Shown piece after piece: positions 22,861 through 36,661 of a DNA stretch of 64,000 nt. This stretch comes from Warburgia ugandensis (lineage: Eukaryota > Streptophyta > Magnoliopsida > Canellales > Canellaceae): assembly GCA_035236585.1 (NCBI GenBank), contig CP141138.1:32313437-32377436 (forward strand). The letters are read 5' to 3'. The notes below the pieces were generated by a model, which worked only from the letters and a program-made list of their open reading frames with translations, did no database searches and was not told the origin of the DNA. Both the position numbers and the translations under genes were made by a program. The first letter of the stretch is position 1. Each line of letters begins with the position of its first letter.

Positions 22861-25800
22861 CTCTAAATTGTAGGTGATTAGGGGAGTGTTTGAAAAAATC
22901 ATTTTGACTGATCTGTGATTCATGTTAGGATGCATACAGTTTGAAAGTTTGATTTAATCTTGGTTTTCCCTTAAATTTTTGCATAGGATCTCCATACGTG
23001 ATACTGATTTTAGTTAATCAATAAGTGAGGATTGGGATTTATTTTTTTTCATGTGAATTTCATTGGGTGTGAAGGCTATTTATTAAAATCATGGACTGGT
23101 CATCTAGGCAAAGACATAGGGACAATTCCTACTAGAAATCCTCTCTGTTTCCACCTTGATGAACAGTGATCTCTCAATGCATTGTATGATGGTTTGATAG
23201 GCTTTGAATAATTAAAATTTGGGGATGAATTGAATGCATTTTACAAGGGAAATTGCGAAGGGAATCAAATGCAATTTCTTGCAATGTAGGATAGGAAATT
23301 GACGTCTTGTTCCAGCCCTATTTAGGCCATTTAATTTCAATGCTATTCCACTGTGATGTATCATAATTTGAAAGGAATTAGATAGAATATGTTTGGACTG
23401 AGTTTGGGATCAATTTGACTTTATTTTCCAGGGGAGATTAAGTAGGGGACAAGATGCTATTTCCTACACTATTGAGCTGGAATTTGACGTTGTATTCTAC
23501 CCCTATTTGGGCCATTTAATCTTCCTATCAGTGGTGGACTTAAAAAGGAGGGAATATTAGCTTGAAATATGAGATCAATAGTGGTGTAATCATAGATGGA
23601 AATTTCATAAAATCTTGTAAGAAATTTGGACCGCAATTGTAGCAATGTAAGACTTGTACCTCGGAGAAACAGCCAAGGAAAGTTTTGAACATACCTTTAT
23701 GTAGGCAGTGAATTTTCAATTGTTTTAGGCATAACTTGTTTAGCCTGTTAGCTACTAATTATGTCATAATAACATACTAAGTTGACTATAAATTTCCTGA
23801 AATAACAAATGAAATGTACTAAAAGAGTGCAATAGCAAAACACACACCTATTGGAACAACAGGGTTGTGTGTGATAAATCTATTGAGTAAGTAGTTCGAA
23901 CCTCTATCTAAAGATTGAAAATCCAATCAAATGTTCTTATACTATGTACACCATGGTTGTGACTTTGTAGATTAAGAGAATTTCAAGTGGATTAAGTTGT
24001 ATTTTGACCTTAATGCACATAGGACACAATGGTATACTTTAAGGGACCAACAGGAACACCCTCAAAGCCTTAGGTCCTAACTAAACTTATAAGGAATGTT
24101 TTTGTCTTGAAATAGTAGGAACATGTAAATATGCCATCACTTAAGTAAGGAATACTTGAGTTCTACTATCAAAAACTATAAAGGAGAGTCTAACATGAAC
24201 TTAATAAGATAGTGAAAATTGTCCTTGCAAGACCAGTAGGAACACACATGGGAAACTCACCTTTCAACAAGATAGAACCCCCTCCAAATTGGAGTGAACA
24301 GGTCCTAGACACATTGTATATTAACATCACTAACAAGTATTGAAGGTTTCAAATTGGTTATAATTGAAATTAGACAAGTTTAGGCCACTCTTATATGCTA
24401 TGACAAACAGTGTACTGTTGGACCAACAACGGTACCCTTGAAAAATAATGTCATTACATAAACAGAGGCCACTATTTAACTGAACTACCTAGCTAGAACT
24501 TGAGACTGAACCATACATTAAAAATGTGTAGCTCGCATTTAGTTGAGCAATGGGATAGGTTAACTGAACTCATAACTTAAAATAGTACATTTAGATTCCT
24601 TTCATGTTGTATCCTTGTAATTCTTAATTATCTTGACTGTGTATGTGCATAAATCTTGTTTACTTAGGATTGTATAAGAAATTCAATTGGATGGCCAGAA
24701 ACATATATAACTAAGTGCATATGGACATGCATTTTATTAGCTAATACAATGTATCTTGTTAAACATAAAGTGTTATGCTATTAGTAAAATAGAAGTCTAA
24801 CTAACAATATGAATAACATGAGAAAGTCTAATTAACAATATGAATAACATGAGAATAAGTGACTCCTTTCATATTAACCACATCTAGGACAATAAGTGAA
24901 ACTAAAGTATAGCATGAAAGAGGAAATTGAATAAGAAGTTGAGAACATGGACCTCACACTACTCAGGGATGACAACTAGAGTAGAACTTGTATAAATATG
25001 TTTATTTTACAACTAGGTCACTTCACAACTATTATTTAATAAGAATTAGGACAACATTGAACAAATTCACTAAGCCATAAATAGCATCACAGTGGGTTGA
25101 TAGACTTCATGGATCATGATTCAAGGATTTATATTATGCATGGGTGACCAAGAATTTTTAGACTTTTGTAATATTTTGCAAGACACTTGATTTCAAGCAT
25201 GATGTTTGTCCTAGATTTAGTCAAGGTCTCCCATAGCTGTGAGACCTACGAATATGTTTAATTGAAGATTTGGGGCACTACTTGGTGAGCAAGTTGAGTC
25301 TTGAGGCAAGCTTGCTACATGCAGCTATAAGTCCTGAGACCCTATGCTAGGAGGGGTAGTTGGCCTCTACCCTCTGATATTATATTAGATACCAGTTTGG
25401 GAGGAACTTTGTGAGGAGTGGGTTTGATGGGGACTTAGAGGTGACAATAGCACCCTACGAGCATAGGGATCAAATTATGAGAGCATGTTGAGCATGCCAT
25501 ATTACTCTTGAGAGTTTAGATTGTCCATCACGACTAGGCAGTGTGACATTTGAGGAATTCTAGCATCCTTGTGACAAGACCAAATGCCACTCCATATGTC
25601 ATGGTATGGGTATTCAACTCGATTTGATGCTGAGGTTTGATGTGCATCTTTGAAAACAACTACATCCTTTCTTAACAAGCGTGGTAGGTAGTTTACTACA
25701 CTATATGGTTTTACTAAGTGTTGATTTATGTTTAAACAACATATTTGAACTTTTTGGAACAAAAAAAGTATGAGCATCATATTAGTATATTATATGTCAT

Positions 25801-26366
25801 TAAATGCATCCATGTAAACATGCACTAATGATGGAATCTTATGATGATTACAGTCCAATTGCTTGATTTTTTATAAGTTCGAGATAGTTAAAGCTTATTT
25901 TACTTCCATAACTTAGATACTTGTATATTTTTGCATATACTACTGGTTGCCACATATTTTGGGTGGACTAGTAGTTACTAACCTTTTTCCTTGGTGAGTG
26001 TTTCATGCTCACCTTCCTACACCAACATTTCAGGGGAGATTTTAGTGAGGTATAATCAGGAAAAGAAATCCAAGGTGTTGCTGATTGATGCACAATCCAC
26101 AATGTATGTGACTGCTAAATTATATTTTGATAGCCTATATAATTTTTGTAATAGACTATGTTTAGGACTGATGTGTAAGTTTAAGGTTGATACATTTGGA
26201 CATTGTAAACCTTAAGGGACTATTCATGTGTGTATGTTCATAATAGTAGTTCATGTTGTGACTAGTAGATCTTGTGGCATGATGTTTTAATTTAGCTCAC
26301 TCTTACTTATTTCAATTATGTGAGGAGATTTATTAATGGTAGCACCCGATTAGAAGATGGGCACTT

Positions 26367-26369
26367 TAA

Positions 26370-26403
<34 letters not shown>

Positions 26404-26408
26404 ATATG
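26367..26408 (+). repeat. (TA)n/(TATG)n microsatellite
   Basis: About 14 TA units are followed by tatg/tatatg units, inside the tail of LTR G. Confidence 0.9.
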
Positions 26409-26499
26409 TTTTCTCAACCCTTTTTACAACAAAGGAAATTTCCACTGCTTTCTAAAGGATGTTTCAAATAATATTTAAACAAAAAATCAAAATGTTACA

Positions 26500-26860
26500 A
26501 TATAAGCTTCCCAAAGTGATGAAATTTATGCATGCATTCATGCATGGGGAATTTGCTACCTTTTCACCTTCATTTGAGTAGGAGTTCTGCATGGGGTTTT
26601 TGACTTCTCTAACTATGATAGTGATACACAATGATCATTTTGAATTCCAAGACTTAATTTTTATCATGTGTGGGTCCATAATGTAGCTTGGAAGGTAAAA
26701 TTGTGCTTTTAAGAGTAAAATGGTTAATTTTGTGCATTATTCTAACTTGTACCCTAGACCTACAAAATTGTAGAATTAACCTAATTAGTGATATGTAAGT
26801 GATTTCATGGGCTGACACTTGCTAAATACAGATGTATGTATGTAATATTTCTATATATGT
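26500..26860 (+). repeat. Repeat R1, right end
   Basis: This matches the right ends of R2 and R3: 'gggtccataatgtag', 'gtaccctagacctacaaaat' and 'ttgtagaattaacctaatta', ending in TGTAATATTTC at 26841. It is separated from the left part of R1 by LTR G. Confidence 0.6.
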
Positions 26861-28489
26861 TAAATAGCCCTGGACTTAGATTTACTAGTCCTTAAGCAAG
26901 ACCACAAAAAAGAAATATAGATATCTAAAAATTAAATCCTAACCACTTCCATAGGTGCTGTCATTTGCATTTAGTGTATGCAAAAACCTTTAAACCCCTA
27001 GGTTACCCCTATTGTATGCTTATAAGGATTTCCAGAAGTTATACCCATGAGCATTTTTCAAAACTTTTATGAAAGTCCTTTGTTTATCTCAGAAAATAAC
27101 TCTTAACTTTAGAATGTTAACAGTAATGATCAATAGTTCAAAATCCTACACCTAAGCTAAAGATATTCCATTAATTCATTTAACCCCAAGATATGAGTGT
27201 GTGACTATAGCCAATATATGCATAAGTATTAGTTTCCAAGTAAAGTATAACTTAAATTACCATCCAAATATATGTTTTGACTTCAAATATCAAAGGATAC
27301 ACTTGACACTTAGAAAAAAGTCACTCAAAAAGGTTGAACCTTTTATTAAGATGTGAGCAGAATAATGTCCATCATGTTCAAAATTCTCACAGATTCCATA
27401 TAGAAAAATGGTAACTTAGAAAGAATGATAAAGGTCTCATGAAAGGATATAGACTATTAGGAATGTTATACTCTACCAAATTCTCTACTCATTCATAACC
27501 ATATCAAAGCCATGCTACTCCTAAGATCAAGTTAGAACTTCTAATAGGACAAAACATAGGCTTAGGATAGGTTATTTAAAGAATGGTATAAAGCTAAACA
27601 AAAGTTGTCTGTAAGATAAGTAAAGGTCTTCTACTAGTGCATTCATAACTTTTCATTTCTCATGAAAGTAAACATTTCCTTTTTCATTGGACATCTCTTT
27701 TGTTAACTCATATTTCTTTCTTTTACTTTTCGTATAGCCCACCTTTCTATTTTTTAGCTCTTTTTGGATGTTAATCTCTTGATTTGTATTGTTCATACTT
27801 TTCTCATGATACTTCTTCAATCATCTCTACATATTTCCAAAATAACTGGGTGATGAATCTATTATAGGGTTTCAATATGGATAATGGTCAATAGATTCAC
27901 AAAGAAAAGGCTCCATGTAAAGGCTCGAAGGGTTAACTAGCTAAAAATAACTTAGGGAAGGCTGAAGGCTTGGGGTTTACCAAGGATGACTCTATCATTT
28001 CCTAGGTTTCATTTGACTTAAAAATGACCATAAACTTAAGAGATATATGGTATAAATAGTCTATCAAATGTTTTCTCAATAGTTGACCAAAATAAAGAAT
28101 AATGAGACCAACTAGTAAAATATTGTCTAATGAAGAAATTTTTTAAATGCATATATAACCCTCGAAAAGGAAGATTATCTCTAAAGCTGACATGGGTAAT
28201 TAGTCTCTTCAAATCTTCTTTAGGTAAATGTGGCTATTTTGTCCACTAAATATTTCAAGTTTAAGTTTTCATAGAATACTTTAGAGAAAAGATAAAGTAG
28301 TGCTCTAATTGTGTACAAATCTATTAATAAAATAAAGTTAAAAAATAGCTTGAATAGTAAAAAATTTTAAATTCTCATACCTATAAAGGAACTTTTCATA
28401 AATTTTTTAAATATTTGTAATTTTTTTAATAAATTAATAAAAGGACTAAAAAATAACTAATAAAAACTATAGACACATTAAAATTTGAA

Positions 28490-28531
28490 TACCCTACCCC
28501 AGACTTAAATTAAACATTGTCCCTAATGTTT
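28490..28531 (-). other. Conserved hairpin plus G-tract of element B
   Basis: On the minus strand, 'aaacattagggacaatgttt' is followed by 'aatttaagtctggggtaggg'. It is homologous to the blocks in A, C, E and L. Confidence 0.6.
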
Positions 28532-28772
28532 TTGAAATACAAGCAGGGACAAATGCAAAATTAAGTAAAGAGAGAAGGGTTAGAAGGATAGTACTTGCAC
28601 TCCAGCAATGGTGCATTGATATGTGAATTTGACTAGATAAAGACAAAATGCAACAAACAACTACACGTACTTCATGATAAAAATGACCAGCTGTGGATCT
28701 AGTCCTGATAAATAGGCTCCTCTAGGGGGAGTTCCTCCTCTTCATTAGGGTTTCTCATTTCTAAATATGGTT

Positions 28773-28979
28773 TCAATTGCTGACCATTAACTTTGAAAAG
28801 TTTGCCATCTTTTTCAATCTCGATGGCCCCAGGAGGATAGAAATCTTTATTTTGTATGGGCTTGTCCATTGAGAGCATAACATTCTAGGAAATAGATGCA
28901 GATGGGAATTGTAGAGAAGTACCTTTTGACCTAGTTTAAATGTTTTGCACAGAATGGATGTGTCATGAAGTATCTTCAT
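28773..28979 (-). pseudogene. Integrase C-terminal fragment of element B
   Basis: The 68-residue open stretch includes 'GQKVLLYNSHLHLFP', the conserved start of the integrase C-terminal domain in Athila/Tat elements. It matches the ends of integrase in C (about 36300-36540) and E (about 62460-62706). It is part of a fossil and not a host gene. Confidence 0.75.
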
Positions 28980-30889
28980 GTGATCCTTGCATTTTTAGCA
29001 GTATCACATCCACCTCTCCTATGTTCTTCCAAATCTTGAAGTTGGAACTTCTTGTGGACGTAGCTTTGTCATTGTCAAAGTTGAACTATTTGATTTCCCA
29101 ATATGCTTTATGTTCTAGTTCAATAGGCAAATGACTAGCTTCCCCAAAAAACTAGGCGGTATAGGGACATTCTAATAGGGGTCTTATATGTAGTTCTATA
29201 AGCCTAGAGTGCATCAATTAGTCCAAGAGACTAGTCCTCCTAGCTAGAGTTTGCCATCTTCTCTAGTATGCGCTTAATTTTCCTATTAGACATCTCAACT
29301 TGCTTGCTTGTTTGGGAATGGTGGGATGTTGCAACTTTGTGGGTAGCTCCATATTTATTTATTAGGGCCTCAAATACCTAGTTACAAAAGTATTTTCCTC
29401 CATTGCTAATTATCATGGACTATTGAAGCATAAAAATATATCATCTAAAAAAAACACAACCACCACTTTATGGTGATTTGTCTTACATGTCACTGCCTTT
29501 AAGTTTGGATGCATAGTCCACTCCCATTAGAATGTACAAATTTCTAAAAGCGTTAGGAAAGGACCCATGAAGTCAATGCCCCAAATATTAAAATTTTCAA
29601 AATTTAATATAGGATTTAGTGGCATCATGTCCTTACATCCAATGCTCCCTAAATTTTGCTAATGATCACATGCTTTATAGTACATGCAAGAATCTTAAAA
29701 ATAGTAGGCCAGTAAAATTGAGATTGAAAATTATTTGTAGCAATCTTCTTTGCATTGTAATGGCCCCCATAAGCATGGTCATGACAAAAGGATATGATTT
29801 TATTGTGTTCATTATCAGAAACACATCTCCTAATGATTTGATTGGGACAATAGTTAACAAGTATGGATCATCCATATTAAGTTCTTGACCTTGGGTAGAA
29901 AATTTGATATATCTTGTTTTGGCCAATGTGCCTCATAGTTTATTTGTTACAAGATAGTTGACTATGTCAGCATACCAAGGTAATTGGGAAACCTACATAA
30001 CTTGCTCATTAGGGAAAGTTTCTTTTGTTGACATAAGCTCACTAGAAGACTCAACTATTATTTGGACAAGTGATCTACTATTACATTTTTGGAATTGCTC
30101 TTATTCTAAATTTCAATATCAAATTCCTACAGCATGAGAATCCATCAAACAAGTCTAAGTTTAGCATTCCTTTTGGAAAGAAGGTACTTTAGCTAGCAAC
30201 TTATTCTTTGTAGTGGAGTACCTGAGTTGGGCGTCATTGAGAGTCTTACTGGCATAATGAATCACATGGGGACATTTAGCACTTAACTACCCCAAAGCAG
30301 CATTGATCATATAGTTGGAAGCATCACACATAATGGTGGTCGTATGATAGGCACAAAGGTGAGTTTGACTTTTAGATGTTCAAAGGCTTTCGTGTTTTCA
30401 TCAAAGTTAAAAAATTTCCTCCTTTGCTAGCAAATCACATAGGGGCTGAGAAATTTTGCTAAAGTCTTTAATGAATCATTTGTAAAATCCAGCATGGCCC
30501 AGGAACAAGTGAATCTCCTTCACCATCCTCAGAGGGGGAAGGTTAGACATGAGATCCACTTTGGTCATGTCTACCTTTATGCATTTTTTATGAAATTATA
30601 TGCCCTAGTACTATGCCACTTTTCATTCATAGAATGGCATTTCTCCTAGTCTAGAACCAAGTTCTTTTCTTGACACCTCTTTAACGCTAGAGCTAGGTGC
30701 ACCAAGCACTCATTAAAGATAGATCCAAATATTAAAAACTGATCCATGAATACCATAAGGAATTCCTCCACCATGTATGAGAATATACTCATCATACACC
30801 ATCAAAAAGTTGTAGGAGCATTGCATGGTCCAAAAGGCATGCATGTGTAGGAAAAGGTTCCAAAAGGATAATTAAGGTAGTCTTCTCTT

Positions 30890-31105
30890 GATGAGAGATT
30901 ACACTTGATGGTCTCCTAAAGCGAAGATCATGTCAAAACAAGTAATTGGAATTTGTCATCGCATCTTGTAATCTTTATAGTGTAAGCCTTTTAAGATCAT
31001 TAGAGTAGAATAAATTGGTGCTTTAAACTCATTCTATATCCTCTGTGCGGATTCAACCTTGTAATACTATAATTGATTAACTATGACCTTGCAGGAAAAC
31101 TCTCA
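30890..31105 (+). repeat. 5' LTR remnant of element C
   Basis: It matches two parts of the 3' LTR: 'agattacac.cgatgg' near 38866-38926, and 46556-46705 ('aggatcattagagtagaata', 'caggaaaactctcaa'). Only a small part of the LTR is left on this side. Confidence 0.7.
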
Positions 31106-31114
31106 AGAATTTTT

Positions 31115-31132
31115 TGGTACCATTGTCGAAGG
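31115..31132 (+). other. Primer-binding-like site of element C
   Basis: 'tggtaccattgtcgaagg' lies about 10 bases after the LTR end and resembles the tRNA-Asp/Glu type primer site of Athila/Tat elements. Confidence 0.65.
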
Positions 31133-32159
31133 AGGTGATCATGTGGCCAAAGCACCATTAGATTAGGTTTAGAATAATTAGATTATTTGTTTTTCTTTTA
31201 AGTGGAATTGTAGTGAGGTTGAACTGTATTTTATTATAAATCAAAATTCAATTTAAAGGTTGTAATAATACCAGTCAAGGGTAAACCATCATTGCTTAGA
31301 AGATGAGGTGGCTTGTAAATGGTTTACCTGTGTACAAGAAGCCTTACTTCTAGGACCCTACTGTAAGATCTACTCAATCTTTTATTTTTCCTAGATTTAG
31401 GATTTAGATTATTAAAGTAGATTTGCATAATTGTTTGGTAGTATAATCTCACAAACACAACATTTATCTTTTAATTGTTGCATATTTTTTAGGTTTTTAC
31501 ATTAATTTATACTTTTTCTTGCATTTTTAGGACACATTTATATGCTTTGAGGTGATTTACTATGTCATGATAAATGAAGAGGGCATCATACTCGACAAGA
31601 TCAATGATGGATTTCATCACCACCTCTTCTCCCACTTAGGCTAATCATCACCATTATGCACCCTAGCCTTCCATCTTAATTTAAAAACAAATTAAAAATG
31701 TCCGATAGAAGCCTTCAAGCTCATAGGACCCTCTTGGAAGGAGGCAAACTATTGTCACTCTAGTAGCCCTATGCTTAATCACTACATTGGTATTTAAGTG
31801 ACTAGCTCTGCCAACCCATCCTATAACTCGATTACCTATGGTTAATTGAGGAGGGTGTGAAGGGGTTGATTTAGCAAGGATCTAACTAATAAGTAGTAGT
31901 ACAAGTTTGAAAGAGAGAAGGGGCTATCTATAATAGGTAAATCTAAAAGCTACTCCCCTTGTAGAAATCAAGATAATCTAAACAACTTTCAGCTTATTAG
32001 CAATGAGTTTGTTGATTGTGTCCTTTGTTTATTCATCATCTTAAGTTGCTTCATATATTTTAGTTTTCATTGAAAAAATTAAGCAAAATAAATTAAATAA
32101 AAAAACTTTTGTTGTATGCATTGGATACGAGATGAAACTGGAAGGTTAGTCAAACCAAT

Positions 32160-33050
32160 CCAATACAATATACAACCAAATTAGTTGCCCACAATGGTAG
32201 ACCAAGTTGATCAAGGGAGAAATCCATCTCCCAACAATAACATAGATGAAGTTGATCACAAATTCTCTTTAATGATGGACCACCACCTCACATTGATGAT
32301 GAAGATCTTCCACCATGGAGAAAGAATCAACAAAGGGAATTGGATTTAAATAGTCAACATGAGGACAATTGGAATAACAAACATCCTCATGGGAGAACAT
32401 TACAAGATTACCTTCAGCCTACTCGTGCTAGCATGCGATCATGTGTCATTCTACCTTAGAATGCTAATGCGGTTGAGTTAAACATAGGAGTAATTCAATT
32501 TCCTCCTAAATTTCATAGGTTGGATAGTGAGAGCCCTAACCTACACTTAAAAGAAATGGATGAAGTGGGCACTAAACAATGCACATAATAAGTTGGATTA
32601 GATGCCATAAGGCTCAAGCTATTTCCTTTTTTTCCTAAAGGAAAAAGCTAAGATGTGGTTTAATGCACTGCTAGAAGGTTTAGTACGAAACTGGCAAGAT
32701 ATGACAAGGGAGTTCTTAAAGAAGTTCTTCCCGACCCACATGAACTTTGCACATGTGACCAGGTCAAAGGGTTCTTTGAACTCAAACATGGAACAAACTA
32801 ATTCAATCACCACTCTTTGAAATGGAAAGGTGCTTCAAAAGAATGGTCCCTCTAAGGTTGATAAAACTTAGGAGACTCATCATGCTAAGGAAAAGCCTAT
32901 CATTGAGGATATTATAGAGAAACCTCACCCTCCCATTGACCCATGTCCCATCCCACTTTCATTTCCAAGGTAGCTTCCAATGATGAGATCATAAATATTT
33001 TTAAACAAGTCAAGATCATCATTTCAATCTTGGATGCCATCAAACAAATC
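32160..33050 (+). pseudogene. Gag region of element C
   Basis: Recognisable pieces include 'LQDYLQPTRASMRSCVI' near 32410-32455, the Athila-type Gag N-terminal phrase, and 'NWQDMTREFLKKFFPTHM' near 32690-32743, the conserved capsid phrase of Ty3 Gag ('W..l...FL.KFFP'). In the family this protein forms the virus-like particle. Here it is a fossil. Confidence 0.7.
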
Positions 33051-33189
33051 TAGTCATATGTTATGATTTTGAAAGATGTTTACACTGTCAAACAAAATTT
33101 GAATGTGCACAAGAAGGATTTCTTAACCAGACAAGTTAGTTCAATCCTTCAACATCACACCACCAAAATGTAAGGATCTAGGTTGTCCA

Positions 33190-33450
33190 ACTCTCACTCA
33201 TGTAGTTGGCAACTTAGGATCTGGTATGAATCTACTACTGTATTCGGTATATGAACAAGTAGGTTTAGGAGAACTTAAACCAACTTCCATTACCCTCTAG
33301 TTAGCTGATAGATCTATCAAAATACCTAGAGGGATAGTAGAAAATATACTTGTTTAGGTAGAACAATTCTACTTTCCAATAGACTTTTTAGTTTTGAACA
33401 CAAAACCTGTGTTGAATGAAAGGAACGAAATACCAATAATTCTTGAGCGA
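33190..33450 (+). pseudogene. Aspartic protease region of element C
   Basis: The stretch near 33220-33300 encodes 'YSVYEQVGLGELKPTSITL' followed by 'ADRSIKIPRG', which is the wording of the pepsin-like retroviral protease of Athila/Tat elements downstream of its D-x-G site. Fossil. Confidence 0.65.
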
Positions 33451-33913
33451 CCAATTTTAGCCACATCCAATGCCTTAATCAATTTCCAAAATGTTGGAAC
33501 TAAACATTTTTAACATCTACAAGAAACCAACAGAATCAATTGATGACTTGCATAGTGTTCACATAATAAATTCAGTTGTGCTAGATTAGTTTGTTAAGTC
33601 TTCCTTATCAAATCCAGTAGAGGCCTGTTTGGCCCATTTTAATGAATTTCATTAGGATGCCTGAACAGTGGAAATTAATGCCCTCCTTGATTTTGTGCTT
33701 GTTATGGACACAGTAAAATGACAATCTCGGTTCGAGGAATTGCCAACCATAGAATCCACTATCGTTCCATCTTTAGTCTACCCTCTTAAACTAGAGTTGA
33801 AAACTCTGCCAATTGATCTCAATCATGCGCACTTGGGAGAGAAAAAGACTTTTCCTATGATTGTCTCCTCCCAATTAGAAACTTCTTAGGAGGGGCAATT
33901 AATTTATATTTTA

Positions 33914-34840
33914 ATGGAGTACAAAGGTGCTATAGGCTGCACTATGATAGATATTAAAGGAATTAACCCTTCAATATGCACCCCTAGAATTTACATGGAA
34001 GATGATGCCGAGCCATCCCATCAAATGTGGCATAGGCTAAATCCAAATATGAAAGAGGTGGTTAGGGTGGAAGTTCTTAAGTTGCTAAAGGTGGGGATCA
34101 TATATCCTGTAAGTGATAACCAATGCATGAGTCAACCCAAGGGGTACCTAAGAAGTACGGAGGACAATCAATTGTCCTCAACGTCAACAATGAACTTGTT
34201 CCTACTTGAGTTATGACTAGTTGTCATATGTGTATTGATTATAGAAAGTTAAATGCTGTCACTTGAAAAGACCACTTCCCATTTTCCTTCGTAGATCAAA
34301 TGTTGGAAAGGATAGCAGTACAAAAGTTTTTCTATTTTCTATATGGTTATTTTGGATATTACCACATAGAAAATACATTAGAAGACTAGGAAAAGACCAC
34401 ATTCACTTGTCTTTTTGGTACCTTTGCATATAAAAGTGTGCCATTTGGATTATGTAATGCTCTAATAACATTTCAAAGATGCATGTTGAGTATCTTTAGC
34501 AACATGGCAGAGCACTTTCTAAAGATTGCAAAACTTGAGAAAAGTCCTACATTATTGTGAAGGGAAAAACCCAGTGTTAAACTAGGAGAAGTACTGTTTC
34601 ATTGTTCCTAAGGAAATTATGCATAGCCTTATTTTCTCCTCAAAAGGAATAGAGGTAGACAAAGCAAAAATTGATCTAATTTCTAATCTACCCACCCCTC
34701 AAATAGTTAGGGACATTCTCTCCTTCTTAGGACATGCAGGGTTTTATAGGTGGTTTATAAAAGATTTCAATGCAATATCTAGTCTATTGTGTAACCTCTT
34801 AACTAAGGACAAACAATTCCAATGGATTGCTAATGGTTAA
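33914..34840 (+). pseudogene. Reverse transcriptase region of element C
   Basis: The N-terminal part (33914-34216) shows 'MKEVVRVEVLKLLKVGIIYPV', the Ty3 RT entry segment (quoted region starts near 34050). The middle part near 34240 shows 'CIDYRKLNAVT'. The C-terminal connection segment (34619-34840) shows 'EVDKAKIDLISNLPTP' and 'FLGHAGFYRWFIKDF'. Fossil, broken. Confidence 0.75.
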
Positions 34841-34849
34841 GGAGCTTTT

Positions 34850-35330
34850 ACTAAGCTAACGGATAAGTTGACCATTACACCTATCATGCAACCACTTGAC
34901 TGAAAAGTAACCTTTGAAATCATATGTGCTACAAGTGACTATCTTATAGGAGAAGTCTTAGGACAAAGAAAGGATAAGAAGCCCTATGTCATCTACTATG
35001 TAAGCATAACACTTAACAATCCACAAATGAATCACTCCACAATAGAGAAGGAACTCATTGCCATAGTCATTGCATTAGATAAGTTTAGGTCCTACTTGAT
35101 GGGCTCTAAGATAGTGAATTTCACTAATCATTTAGTACTAAAGTAGCTTCTTTCAAAGAATGATGCTAAGCCATGACTTCTTAAAAGGATCCTTATACTC
35201 CTAAGAGTTTAATCTAGAGATCAAAGATAAGAAAGGAGTAGAAAACATAGTGATGGACCACCTTTCTAGACTGGTTCTAATTGATCCTTTGGATATATGG
35301 CCAATCAAGGATACCTTCCCTGATGAGTAA
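34850..35330 (+). pseudogene. RNase H region of element C
   Basis: Sequence after the RT connection matches the RNase H segment of element E. It includes 'KKPYVIYYVS' near 34978 and 'STIEKELIAIVIALDKFR' near 35037, the usual Ty3 RNase H wording around the second acidic residue. Fossil. Confidence 0.65.
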
Positions 35331-35549
35331 CTCTTTATTGTCTCCTATCTCCCCTAGTTTGCTAACATTGCAAATTATCTAGCCACTAGGAAGATACTAG
35401 AGCATTGGATAAAAAATGATACGATTAGATTTTTTTCAATGTTAAACACTATTTTTGGAATGATCCATATTCATTTAAATACTACCGAGATCAAATTATT
35501 AATAAATGTGCGTTTGATATTAAACAATCCAGAGTGGTTTCTATTGGAT

Positions 35550-36540
35550 GAATCTTTTTGGAGGCACCTATAATTTCTACAAGGTATGTGAGAACTGCAA
35601 AAAATTAGGTGGAATAACTTTAAGGAATATGATGCCTTTAAACCCTATTCTTATAGTGGAAGTATTTGACTGTTGGGGAATTAACACCTATATATTTTAG
35701 CTGCAGTAGGCTATGTCTCAAAATGTATAGAGACTATTCCATGTAGAGTTAATGATCATAAAATAGTCATTAAGTTCTTAAAAGAAAATATCTTTTCTTG
35801 ATTTGGGATACCTTGAGTCATCATTAGTGATAACGGTACTCATTTTTGCAGCAAAATTTTTGGAATGTCAATGCAAAAAATATAACATCACACATAAAGT
35901 TGCAACACTGTATCACCCACAAACACCCACAAACAAGTGGACTAGTTGAGGTATCTAATCAAGTTATTAAACAAATTATTCGAAAGACTATTAATCCAGA
36001 CCACAAGGATTGGTCTATTCACTTAACTAATGCACTTTGAGCATATCAGACTGCATTTAAAACTTAGATTTGTATGTCCCCTTACTGTATTATTTATGGT
36101 AAATCCTTTCACTTGATAGTGGAACTAAATATAGGGTCTACAAGGAAATTAAAAGATTAAATTTTGATATGGGTGAAGTAGGCTCGCATCATAAGCTCTT
36201 AATGAGTTGGAGGAAATCTGACAAGAATCTTATGAGAGTAATAGGAACTACAGGGAAAAGATGAAAGTTTTTTATGATCAAAATACTTTAAGAAAATCCT
36301 TTACTCCATACCAAAAAGTACTTCTTTATAACTCTAAGCTTCATCTCTTCCCTAGGACCCTTACAACTTGATCCACTAGTCCTTATATTGTTAAAGTGGT
36401 ATTTCCATATGGGACTGTCGAAATTGAAGATACTAGGACTGGTCACACTTTCAAAGTTAATGGACAATGTTTAAAGCCATACCTAAAGTTTTCTAATCCA
36501 AAAGTTGAGACCACAACTCTGGAGGATCTTGTCGACTAGG
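35550..36540 (+). pseudogene. Integrase region of element C
   Basis: The core segment at about 35800-36040 has 'HPQTSGLVEVSNQVIKQI', the 'HPQT.GQvE..N' phrase around the catalytic Glu of Ty3 integrases. The C-terminal segment near 36310-36480 resembles the 'kVLLYNSkLHLFP' domain also seen in B and E. The frame ends near 36540. Fossil. Confidence 0.7.
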
Positions 36541-36661
36541 GTTGAGTGGGTAAAGCCTTTCACTTACCACTCACTAGCATTTTTCAGAGTTCGTGTTGTC
36601 TACATCTATCCATCATCCAATTTTTTCTCTTAGTGTCTCATAAACACTTAGCTTATCTTTC

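Larger units (their letters stand above)
21980..26499 (+). mobile_element. Del/Tekay-like LTR (G) inserted in repeat R1
   Basis: This is noncoding. It contains a TATA-like box (tatttaaac, 22852-22860), the phrase 'gaccctatgctaggagg' at 25339-25355, which also occurs in variant form in D and H, a segment 'gtgagtgtttcatgctcacc' near 25993, and a terminus TGTTACA at 26493-26499. Sequence matching R resumes after it. The left boundary was not resolved. No internal coding region is attached, so it is probably a solo LTR or a fragment. Confidence 0.5.
26920..30889 (-). mobile_element. Athila-lineage Ty3/gypsy pol fragment (B)
   Basis: On the minus strand, from right to left, I see an RT stretch encoding the 'MPFGPCNAP' motif at about 30790-30870, RNase H-like sequence at about 30000-30400, integrase sequence at about 28770-29700, the hairpin/G-tract block near 28490-28531, and the noncoding tail to about 26920. 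LTRs are not visible at either end, and the RT region is cut by the LTR remnant of element C. It is old and broken at many points. Confidence 0.7.
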